This document shows positions 13,301-25,600 of a stretch of 64,000 nucleotides of DNA, in pieces. The stretch comes from Pogona vitticeps (taxonomy: Eukaryota > Chordata > Lepidosauria > Squamata > Agamidae), in contig NC_135787.1 in NCBI RefSeq assembly GCF_051106095.1, forward strand, positions 177,954,501-178,018,500. The letters are read 5' to 3'. The notes below the pieces were generated by a model, which was given only the letters and a program-made list of their open reading frames with translations, did not search any database and was not told the DNA's origin. The first letter of the stretch is position 1. Each line of letters starts with the position of its first letter. The position numbers and the translations under genes are program-made.

Positions 13301-16300
13301 CTGTCATCTGTTACCCATTATACAAGGGCAACCATTCCCAGTTTGGGTCCCTGGACATGTTTTAGCCAACAACTTCCATTATCCCTGTCTGTGCAGTCAT
13401 GGGGTTTCTAGTCCACACAATGTGGAAGCAATCAAGATCAGTTGTGCTGTAATCTAGGAAGTGCCACATTTACATACCCCACCAATTAGTTAGTTACTTA
13501 TGTATCGTCAAGTCAGAATTGACTTAGAGCGACCTGAATAGGATATTTAAGAAGTGGTTTTACTAACTCCACTCACTCAGTGAGTTCCCATGCTCAAGTG
13601 GGGATTTTATCTCTGGTCTCCAAAGTCCTTGTCCATCACTCTATCCACTATACTACACTGGGGTCCCCCCCTTTCCGACCACACTTCTAGGTTAATATTA
13701 GCCCCATGTTCTATTTGACTCCCATTGTTTTTCTTTTCTACTTCTTATCTCCAGAGAATAAGAGTACAGGAGAGGAGACAGAGGGGAAGAAGAAGAAGAA
13801 GCAGCGTGTGAGTCGAATGGTGTGTCCATTTTACTCCTATGAGAATATGCAGTTTCTTCGGGATGAGGTTCTGGCCGAGGTGAAAGATATAGAGCAGTTG
13901 GTGACTCTGGGCAAGGAAATGAAGGCCTGCCCATATTATGGAAGCCGACATGCTATACCAGCTGCTCAGGTGAGTTTTCTGAAGGGCACTTTGTCAAGTT
14001 AAAACATCTTCCTCAGAGCCCTATAGAACTTTATAGAGCTCTAGGGAAAAAAAATCAGAAGCCTGTGTTCATCACAGCTGGCATTTATCCCAGAAAAAGG
14101 GTCCATTCCAGAATGAAATCAATCACTTCCATTCATATCAAATTCATCTGGGCATCAAGGTATGAATCATTTCATTTTTGCAATGATTCCAGGCAATATC
14201 AGCTTGCCTAATTCTAAGGCTTTATTCATCTACGTTGCTTCTGCTTTCCAGGTGCGCAAAAAGTCCTTCAGAGTTGTTGAAAACATCCAGAAGTCTTACG
14301 GCTGTGGAAAACTGTAGGAACAAATGCTTTAAAATATATATGAAAACTAAACTTAAGTTGCAGGCAAATATTTCAAATAAGTCAGAATTTAATCCAAAAT
14401 CAGGGACATAAAAAGTACAATAAAATACCAAAAATAATGTTTTCATTACATTCTAAAAATCCATGAGTACACTCAAAAAGCAGAGTACATGTCTAAAATG
14501 CATAATTTAAAAGTAAAAAGCACTGTAGTTTTAAGTAATCTTTAGCCTTTAAGCATATTATAACACAGAAAATTACTGTAAGTGCTCACCCAGCCAGGTT
14601 TGAATCTATAGAGGAGAATCCATGTTGTCCTTTTTTGCTGTTGTTCCTACATGATGCTTGATGTTTCTTGCTATCTGTGTTCCATTGTTGTGTTTGTCTT
14701 CTGCATCCCTATACTGTATATATTTCTCTTAGATATCTACATTTCCCTTTAGCCATAAACAAGTGACTTTTGCTAGTGTAATAACTTGTAGAGACTAAAT
14801 ACACAGTTAGAAAATTTATCATGGGAATTTTTACTGCGTTTACACTTTCTGTAAATCAAAAGTGTTATTATTTTGACTAACACTTGCTAGGCCAGTGGGT
14901 TACACTGGATGTAAATCACTGGAATTGTGAAACAGAGGTAGAGCAAGTCACAGGATCAGCAAACACTACCCACTGTTTGCTATGTCTGCAAATGCCACTC
15001 TCTCATGTCAACATGTTGCAAAGTTCTGCATAATGCCAACCAATTATTTCAATACCCTTTCAATCCTCTTCTTTGTTTAGGGTTTTTATCCTTTGCAAAC
15101 ACATTAAGCTGTCAGGCATGAGATGCTTTTGCAAGGCAGTCTTATTGTACAGTAGTGACCTTGCTTCCAGACCAGGGCTGCATTTTCTACATGCACCCCT
15201 TAATCATTTTAGCATCCTATATATTCAAAATTTCACATCCTTTCTTAAAGAGATGTGAGCCTCAGATTTGGAAAGGAATTCCCAGCTTCTTTTTTGATTT
15301 CTTTCCTAAACAAAATATATAAAAATGGTTGCTCTGTGAACAAGCAGAAAAATAAGCGTTGTACGTGACAATTTAGAGCTCAGTGTCTCCAGAACAAAGA
15401 GCTGTAAATTTCCTTGGGGTGGGTTCGAAGAGAACACAGGTTTAAAGTCAAGCATGCAAACTTGGGGTATGAGCATTGATGTCTTCATTCTCTTCTTGTT
15501 CTGTCATATCAGTGACTGAATATCTTTGTGGTTGTACTGAACTTAGATGCAGCTGCTCTAAATAAGGATGTCATGCTGCATCCAAATGACTCTTCTAGGT
15601 TTTTCAGTCAATAATTTCTTCTTCTTCCTGTGCTGCCTTTCTCTGTTTATTTTACCTTGAAGAAGTCCTGCTTCTTTTTTCTCCATATGTAGTCAACGTA
15701 TTACAGCTATTTGCATTTTGTGAACTTTATGATTTCTTGGCCGTTATTTATTTATTTTGGTACTTTAACACTAGTTACCCTCTACCACAAAATTCTTAAC
15801 ATCCTGTATTTAAATGCCACATTTAAAATGCTTCTGTCTTTTTTATAGTACGCTGCGGCCCAAATCCTCTTGCATGGTTACACTGCTGTAACACAAACAG
15901 CGTTGCTTTGGAAAGTAAATTGCCTTTTGTTAAGAAATCAGTGTAGCCATTATCAGTTGCATACAGAGTTGTGTGACTCAGCATGCAACTGATCATGTCT
16001 ACAGTGATTTCTTAACTTGGGGCAATTTGCCTTCAAAAGTTATGCTAGTAGTGGAGCTGCGCAAGCGGAATCTAGAAACTCTCATCCATTAGAATTACTG
16101 AATTAACAAGGGGAAAGTTTCAGTAAGTGCGAAGAGCAGATTTTAATAATGGTAAATTGATTCTAGAACACATTGGATTGTTTTTTTTTAAAGCTGCTTT
16201 GGGCGGGTGTATTACTGTAATAGGGGAAAATTGGAGGTGTCCACATTTGCATTTCATGCTGCATGGGAATAATTCTAAGTGTTGTTGTCCATAGAAGCAA

Positions 16301-19300
16301 ATCTGCACACCCTTAGGTAAAAAACATTAAATGGACTCTTTTCTTAGTGAGTAGTTGTACTTTGAACACTTTTTCAGAATTATCCTTTTAGGGACAAATG
16401 TCTGGTCAGTTAAGACATTCTGAATTTTTTGACAGGTCTCAGTCAAATCCTGATGATTCAGAATTGTCTTTCTGGAAGAGAAAGGTCTACCCAACTGGCT
16501 ACAGCTTCCTTTCCTTTGTGCCTTTGTTGGGACCGTTCCCCACATTTTAAGGATTTGCTACACACCCTTAACACAACAGGAGTTGAAACCGCTTCTGGCT
16601 TTTCATGCATATACACAGGGGTATGATGTACATGTTTATATACCTAGTTTCTCCCCATTTCCTTGAGCGCACCTCAGAAACCAAAACATATTTTGCTTTG
16701 CCTCAGAAATCTGTTCTGTGGCTGGTAACACAAGAGGGACAGAAGTTCCTTGTAGCTAAGACCTGTGTCCATCCTGCAGCTGGTGGTGTTGCCGTACCAA
16801 ATGCTCTTGCATGAAGCTACCAGAAATGCATCTGGGATCAAGCTGAAGGATCAAGTTGTGATAATTGATGAAGCCCATAATCTGATTGATACCATCACCT
16901 GCCTCTACAGTGCTCAGGTTAGCGGGTCCCAGGTGAGTCAGACTTTTCTCTGATACCTGTTGTTTATGTTCTCCTCTGGAGATGTCAGATTTCCACATTT
17001 TCTGGCAAGCCCCATTTAGTGCTGGGATTTTCATAGAGGATTAGGTTGCTCAAGCTATTCATGACTACTTATCATGGCGATAGACTGTTGCCAGCATCAG
17101 AGTCAGTATATTTCAGTATAGGCATAAGAAGGGGGTACCCTTGCACTCATGTCCTGACTTTGAGCTTCCAGTTGGAACATCTGGATGATCATAATGGGAA
17201 CAGAATTCTTTTCTAGATCTGATCCAGCAACGCCGTCCTGATGTTCTTATGTTTTATTTCCATTATAGCTGTGCTGTGCCCATTCCCAGCTGTCGCAGTA
17301 CATGGAGCGATACAGGTAAGGTTATTCACAGCTTGAGTTTGGGGTTTGCCTTATAAGCTACGGCTTGCAATGTTTGAATGCAGTGGCAATCTGCAGTTTC
17401 TTGGCAACCAGGTTAAGGAAGCATCTAATCTTTTCCCACTGCATGTGTAGGAAGGGAAAGAAGGTACAGCACGTGTGTCCAGGAGGTTACTCATCCTTAT
17501 AAGAGAAAAATCACAGTTTGCTGTTAAGTATTAGATGAATCCAGGGATTTCATGATTGAGATAACATTTGCATTGTAGGCTTCCTTGTTAATGGATCATC
17601 ATTAGAAATGGGGATATTCCTATATAAATACAAATACCACAGTGCAGCTGGACTTAATGAGGACCCGGCCCCTGGGCTGGATGGTCCACTCATATGTCTG
17701 GTGGTGGCGGAGGCCCCACTCATCCTTCTAATCACACCTGGAGTGCCTCCCTCTTCCCACTCAGCTGGCCACTCCAGGCAGGGGGAGGGAGAATGAGTCT
17801 CTCTGCATGGCTGCCAAGTGGCCAGCAGAGCAGGAAGAGAGTGGCGCTCTGGGCGTGGTTGGAAGGATGAGCGGGGCCACCACTGCCACCAGACGTGTGA
17901 GTGGACGTTCTGGACCCTATCCAGCTGTGCAGGGATAGTCGTATATCTTGGGTCATCATCTTAATCGCTATGGTATGCCTCTTATAGGATAAATAGATTG
18001 CTGGTGCTACAACTTCCCCTTGAGTAATGATGGAATGTACCAGGAGTATTTGGATATATATGCCTTTTTTTTCACTACCAGTGGTATAACTGTTGCCATA
18101 AAACCTAGGAGATGCACTCTGGAGCCCACCTTAGTTCTGTTCTATCGGGAACATTACCAATTAATGCAACACTTGATCTGTGTCCTAGGAAACGCCTGAA
18201 AGCCAAGAACCTGATGTACATTAAACAGATTCTGTTTTTACTGGAGAGGTTTGTGGCTGTTCTTGGAGGTAAGAAGAGAGTTCAAGTCTATCGAATTTCA
18301 CTTGGCTGTGAACTAGTACTAACCATTTTCATCGCTGCCCAGCAGAATCCCGTACATATTAGCCATAAAGCTAAATTACATTGTCATATGTGGTAGTTTC
18401 TCCTGAACCTATGGGCTTCAGGGACATCGACCATTCTGGAAGTCTTAGCCTTGCCTTGTGTGTAAGGGAAACCAAAGGACTTCAGAATAATGGCGGGGTG
18501 CGTGTGGGGAACAGAGGCTGGGGTCCTGATTTCTTTAGCATTGCTTCTCCCATTTTGCAAAGCCATTTCTTGTTTGATTGCTGCCATCTTCAACTTCTCC
18601 CTCAGACCATCCTCAGTTTCCATTTTGTCATCTTGACAGGATAGATTTGGGGGGGAAGTATATAGCAAATAGAGGATGTTGCTCATGTTTTTCCTTAGTT
18701 GTGTCCTTCTCCCTTGAAGATATGCCATATAATGAAATTATAACTTCCTTATAATTACATTAGCTTTCAGTATTTACTGAACTTGTTACCAGCTTAACGT
18801 AATCAAATTTCAAATGGGTTGCTGAATTTGTTTTAAATGTTATGTACAAATGCAATAAACTGTTAAATTAGGAAGCAAACTGGAATCTGCATTTAGTGAA
18901 GCAGAAACTTTAGCTACGATAAAGAACATTTCCCTCTAAGGAACAGCCTCAGAGAGAAAGCAGGAGGCCAGTAATTACAGGGTAGCCCCCGCTGAGCAGC
19001 TACTGACTGGCTGTATGTTTATAGCACCACTCAGAAATAACTCCACTTTTACTGAGCTGTACTCTCTGGTACAGGTTATCTCCAACCCTTTTGACTTGCT
19101 GGAATTGTTTGGAATTTCCAAACATTTTTGAATGTTGTGGGTGCATTTTCAGAATGTTTGCTATGATGCTAAGGCTTGCCTATTCATAATATCTGAAGGA
19201 TACCTGAAGGACCGCCTCCTTCCATGTGAACCTACTTGGCAGTTAAGATCTAGCCAGGGGGCCCTTTTGAAAGAGCCGTCCCTCAAGGAGGTAAGAGGGA

Positions 19301-19576
19301 CGGCTTGTAGACAAAGGGCCTTTTCGGCAGCTGCCCCCAGACTATGGAATGCCCTCCCGACTGAAATCCATCTGGTGCCGATGTTGATGACTTGTGGGCG
19401 CCAGGTCAAAACCTTCTGTTCCAGAAGGCTTTTATTTGAAATAACATCAACTGTGGGTCCTGATGGCAATTTTAATTGTATTTTAATCATTTTATCTTTT
19501 ATTGTATTTTAATTGAATTTTAATTGTTGTAAGCTGCCCAGAAACCTTTGGGTAGAGTGGGCAGCATATAAGTTAA

Positions 19577-19611
<35 letters not shown>

Positions 19612-22600
19612 GTCACTGCCATGGCAGTCAGGGCCAATCACAAGCCCCAGATGAGACTGAAAGAAAAGCCATCATGCCCAAGAACTATGGAGGAGGGAAA
19701 AGTGGCCTCCCAAACATTAGGCCACGTTGTGGCACCCGGGCTTTTCACTTCTGCTACCCATTCACAGGAGGCAAATTGAGGAGGCTCCAAGATTATGTGG
19801 CTGACAAGTGTGAGTACAAAGCAGAAGTGGGATCTGAGTCTCCAAATGCCAGATCACATACTTGCCCCTATAAAGTACATTACACAAATGCTTGTTTAAA
19901 TGAAGACAATTCTACCCCCACCCTAAAATGAAGCAAAGTGTATGCACACAGAGGCAAAAAATACATCACCCCAAAACCAGCAGCCCAAGCAGCTAACAAT
20001 ATACAGACCCTCCAGAGCCCAATCGCACCCCTCACTTGCTGTCGCCTCCCCTAACCCCTTCCATTTGTGTAATTAGCTGGGCAGATTCCAAAATCAAGTT
20101 CTGGACAGGAGCCGTAACTGCTTATTTTGTAAGAATGAGCATGCAACTGGAAATACACGGAGTATGAGAGGCTGGTGCTTCCCATTGTACACCACCAGCT
20201 CATTTTTTTTCAAAATAAATTAAAGTAAAAATCAGACAAGAACAACAGCTTAATGGGTGTGGGAAGTAGGTTTCCAGGCATACTGGTTGCCCATGAGCAC
20301 CAGTCAGGGCTCTGGGTTTTGGTAGACTCTTGGTTGTTTTGTTAGAATTATTCTGAAAAAAGTAGCTTTGGTTCAGCCTAGCTGGCTTTCCAATTACTTC
20401 TTGTTCTGCTCTTGATTGCATTCTACAGGAAATGTGAACCAAAACCCAAATACTCAGAACGTCCCAGAAGTAGGTAGGTTACATCTGTGATTGCAGCCTG
20501 TGTGTAAAATGAACTGGACATTTGGGTGGTGGGTGGGTGGGTGGGTGGGATGCCTCACTTGGAATAAGATATATGTCTCTGTATTTATGTGATTATAATT
20601 CATTCATTCATTCATTCATTTCTTTTTTAGGTGTACAGCTGAAATCTATCAATGACTTTCTCTTCCAGTGTCAGATTGACAATATCAACCTCTTCAAAGT
20701 AAGGAATGGCTTGGCTTGCTCCAAAGTTTAACAATAATAATGCTGTGTTATCATAATTTGATGGTTCAAGGTTTTCTAGGTAGAGAATACTCACACGTGG
20801 TTGACCATTTTCTTCTTCTGGGTTTACCTGGGACTGTGCTGCTTGCCCAAGGGTCTACTCACAGGAGGCACAATGGGGAATCAAACTCCCAACTTCTGGT
20901 TCAAGACTAGATACCTACACTCCTGTGCTATACAGCCAGATCTCATACTAATGTTTCGAAGTGAGCTAATAAAACCTGCTTGTGGAATGAGTGCTTGTGT
21001 TCCAGTAGTGTTCCTTTTCTCCCTACCAGGTGATACTTGATTTGTGATTTGTTTTCTCCCCCTTTTACTCTGTTGAACGATTAAGATCCTAACAGTGTTA
21101 TCCTGGGGTCTTTAATTTTAGGCAAGGGTGGGCAACTTGGTGCCTTCCACATGTTGTTGGTCTACGACTCCCAATGGCCCAAAGTACTAGGACTAGTGGT
21201 GATGGGAGTTGTAGTCCAGAGTAGCTGGAAGTCATCAAGTTATCTACCATGCTCAAAAAATCAACAATGCTACCTTTCCTGAATGAAAAGTTCTGCGTGT
21301 TTCAATCATGGTGATCATAAATAAATTTATCTATTTGACTTTTATAGTGCCTATCTGGCTGGCAGGGCCACTTTGTGTGGTTAAATACTTGTAGGTCTTC
21401 ATGTTTCCTAGACTTAAAGCCCACCAATCCAGCAGCATGACTCCCCGTTTTAAAATTTTACTTTCCCTTCCCTTTTATCTTAATTTTAGAGATGGGTTCT
21501 CTTTGTTTGTTTGATATCTGTCCTTTCTGCTAGTTGTTAACAGACACATCCTTTCTCTGTTATGGCAACCTAGGAATTCCAAGAAGTCTTACCATGAACA
21601 TCCCTGTTCAGGTCTTGCAGACTTATACCAGTAAGGTGCTTTCATTGGAGGGAAGCATTCATAATTATCCTTCCCCAATGAAGGGGTCCATTCCATCCTA
21701 CTGCCCCAAATTGCCTCGGCCTCATTTTGCATTCTGTATATGTTAAACCAAGTCTTACGTTCAAATGGCAGAAAGATAATTTGAGTCATCTTTCTCGTTC
21801 CCACCTTTCTGAACAAATTATGGATGGACATGACAGATCAATATTTCATCTCTGTATGTGTCATGGGTGTGTATTACTGCTTAGCAATAGCCCAGGGCTT
21901 CCTGCTCTCATGGTGGAACAGAGGAGGAATCCATACACACTGGGCCCATCCTTTCCTTGCCCAGATCATAGACGGGAGGCATGTGATGTGAAATCAATTC
22001 TAGGCTGGACTCTGCCCCAGTGGAATCCAGTCTTTCTTCTATGACCATCTTTCTTCCTGCTGTCACCCAAATCAATATTCCTTGCCTATGGCTCCCTCCC
22101 CTTCTTTCTTAGTCAGCCATGTGCATGGTGATTGCAAAACAATAACTCTTAAAAATAAGCACCATCCTTGGAATTGGGTGACCTCCGGTCCTCTGCGAGA
22201 GTAAGGAATGCAATGTGGTTTTTGCAGTCAACCAGAGAGGTCTGGAAGATGGGGTTAAATGAACAGGCAGAGTAAGAACCTTTCCTTGTGTGTTCTCTCA
22301 CTTTCTTCCAGGTTCAGCGCTACTGTGAAAAAAGCCTCATCAGCAGGAAGGTATTGTTGCTTCGGTCTTTTATCTGTCCCAGTGTTTTCCAACCTTTCTG
22401 GAGTCATTACCCCACCCTTTATAATAGACCCCTTTTTATAATAACAAATGGTGACCCCCGCTACACTTGCAAAAACTAAAATAAAATCATTTTAATGGAG
22501 TAAAGAAAAATTAAAATAGATTTTGTCAGAATATAATTCTAACTTAATATGTTTAATATGGTGTGTGTGTGTAAATCAGCCTCTACCAGATAAAAATTTG

Positions 22601-25600
22601 AGATTTAAAAAAATGGCAATACCCTTTGAGATTAATTTACTTCTTGGGAATGTGGAAAGGACCCTTCTTTCATGTCTCCCCCTCAAAAAAAGTCCCCTCA
22701 GTGAAGAGCCCCCCTTTCTCCTCAAACCCAAGTAAACATCTCCCACGTGCCCCTTGTAATCCCCCAGTTCTCCTTCCTCACCCTTTTGCCCCCTTGCTTT
22801 ATTTCCCCATGGCTCAGGGAGGGCCTGGAGGCCTCTCCCTACCCAGGTCCCCTCTCCATTGTGCTGCCATCACTATGCCCAGAAGAGCAAGAAACTCTGG
22901 TAGAGCAAATGGCGTGTCTGCTACAGCAGCAAAAGCTTTAATTCCTGTGGTCTCCTTGTGTGGCTGTGTTCCTGGCATGCACCGTGCACTTACCTCATTC
23001 AGGCCTCTTTGAGCGAGGCGAACACTCAGGTCCAAAGGGTTGACATCAGTCCTCCAAAGATGGATGCGGAGGAAAAAGAGAGAAACATGTAGGAATGATG
23101 CACATCCATGAAAGAAAAACCCACCAAAAGGGGTACAGAAATGACTAATAACTCCAGGTTGCCTGCCATTCCAATGCAGATTAAATGTATCTATGGACCA
23201 AGAGGATTAAAATAAAACAAACTGGTGTGTACCATATTTAGCATAATAAATATAAAAATAATTGCAACTAAAAATAATTGTGGCAATCCTCCAGAAGACA
23301 TCTTGCAACCCCACCCCAGGTTGGTAACCCCTGATCTAGCATAAGGTGTATCTACTCCATGGGGTGGGCAAAGATCTCATCCATGCCTTGATTTCTTTTC
23401 CCAAAGCTCCTCTGCTGGACAGTTCCACTTTCAAGTTCATTTCAGTAGTGTTTGGGATTAGAAACCTCTCCTGCTTTGTTGAAAAGGAAGTCTGTGATAC
23501 TTAAGAACACTTCTGCAGAATACCTTTCTTAAATGAAATACTTTCTTGGGCTCCATGATCACTACAGATGGTGACAGCAGCCCCAAAATTAAAAGACGCC
23601 TGCTTCTTGGGAGGAAAGCAATGACAAACCTCGACAGCATCTTAAAAAGCAGAGACATCACCTTGCCAACAAAAGTCCAAATAGTCAAAGCTATGGTTTT
23701 TCCTGTAGTGATGTATGGAAGTGAGAGCTAGACCATAAAGAAAGCTGACCGCCGAAGAATTGATGCTTTTGAATTGTGGTGCTGGAGGAGACTCTTGAGA
23801 GTCCCCTGGACTGCAAGGAGAACAAACCTAACAAACCTGCCCTCATCCATGATGTAATTCTGGATGAGGGGGCTGACCTGGCGTGCATTACTGAGACCTG
23901 GGTGGGAGAGGAAGGTAGTGTCCCCCTCTCCCAGCTGTGTCCTCCTGGGTACTCAGTCCAGCACCAGTGTCGCTCAGAGGGTCGGGGAGGGGGAGTTGCT
24001 ATAGTCTATAGGAGTTCTATCTCCTTGACCAGGCTTCCTATCCCTTTGAGAGGAGGTCTTGAGGGCCTGTATTGTGTGTTGGGCTCACGAGACAGATTAG
24101 GGATTCTGTTGGTGTACCGCCCACCCTGCTGCGTACCAACAGTCTCCCTACCTGAGCTGACGGAGGCAGTCTCAGACCTGGTGTTGAGGACTCCCAGGCT
24201 GCTGGTGCTGGGGGACCTCAACATCCATGCTGAGGCTGCCTTGACTGGGGCGGCTCAGGACTTCATGGCCGCCATGACAACCATGGGGCTGTCTCAATGT
24301 GTCATCGGCCCGACACATGAGAAGGGCCACACCTTGGACCTGGTTTTCACAACGGGACTGGAAGGTGGTGGTTTGGATGTGGAGGGGCTGGTTGTGACCC
24401 CATTGTCATGGTCAGACCACTTCCTGGTCAAATTCAGTCTATTAGCTTCTTCTTCCCTCTGCAAGGGTGGGGGATCGATTAAGATGATCCGCCCCCGGAG
24501 ACTAATGGATCCGGATGGTTTCCTGAATGCTCTGGGGGAGTATCCGTCTGATATGGTTGGCGCTCCTGTCGAAGCTCAGGTCACCCTATGGAATAGGGAA
24601 ATGACCCGGGCGGTTGACACGATTGCGCCTAAGCGCCCTCTCCCTGCTCGCCGAGCCCAGACAGCTCCCTGGTATACTTCTGAACTGCGGGCGATGAAGC
24701 AAGAGGGGAGACGGCTAGAGCGCAGGTGGAGGAAGTCCCGCTGGGAATCTGATCGAACACGACTTAGAGCCCATTATCGGGCCTATTTCGTGGCAATACG
24801 GCTGGCGAAACGGCAATATTTCTCCAGCCGTATTGCTTCCTCAGAATGTCGTCCAGCAGAGCTGTTTCGGGTGGTCCGGGATCTTCTTCAACCGGGAAAC
24901 CCGGTGGAGGTCCCGGACTGCTCATCAGCTCGCTGTGATGAGTTTGCTATTCATTTTGAGGAAAAAATCGCTCAGATTCGCAGTGGGCTGGACTCCACTG
25001 TTACTGCAAAATCGGAAGATGTGTCCAGTGTGCCGTGCTTAGGTCAAACTTTAATGGATGAGTTTCAATTGTTGAGACCCGAGGATGTGGACAGGGTGCT
25101 TGGATCTGTCCGTTCTACCACCACGCCGCTCGACCCTTGCCCATCTTGGCTAATTGGAAGATCTGCCAGGGGGGTTCGCACTTGGGTCCAGGAGGCCGTG
25201 AACGCCTCTCTGAGAGAGGGAGTGGTCCCTACCGCCTTGAAAGAGGCGGTAATTCGACCACTCCTTAAAAAGCCTAACCTGGACCCAAGGCTGGTGGTCA
25301 ACTACCGACCAGTGGCGAACCTCCCTTATTTGGGCAAGGTGTTGGAGCGGGTTGTGGCCGGGCAACTCCAGGCGCTGCTGGATGAAACGGATTTTCTGGA
25401 TCCATTTCAATCGGGTTTCAGGCCGGGTTTTGGTACAGAGACAGCCTTGGTCGCCCTGTATGATGACCTTTGCCGGGAGAGAGACAGGGGGAGTGTGACC
25501 CTGTTGATACTCCTGGACCTCTCAGCAGCTTTCGACACCATCGACCATGGTGTCCTTCTGGATAGGCTGGCTGGGTTAGGAGTTGGGGGCACTGTTTTAC

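Noticed and set aside
19132-19512. 126-codon ORF as an exon
   Set aside because: It is the C-terminal part of an L2 LINE fragment.
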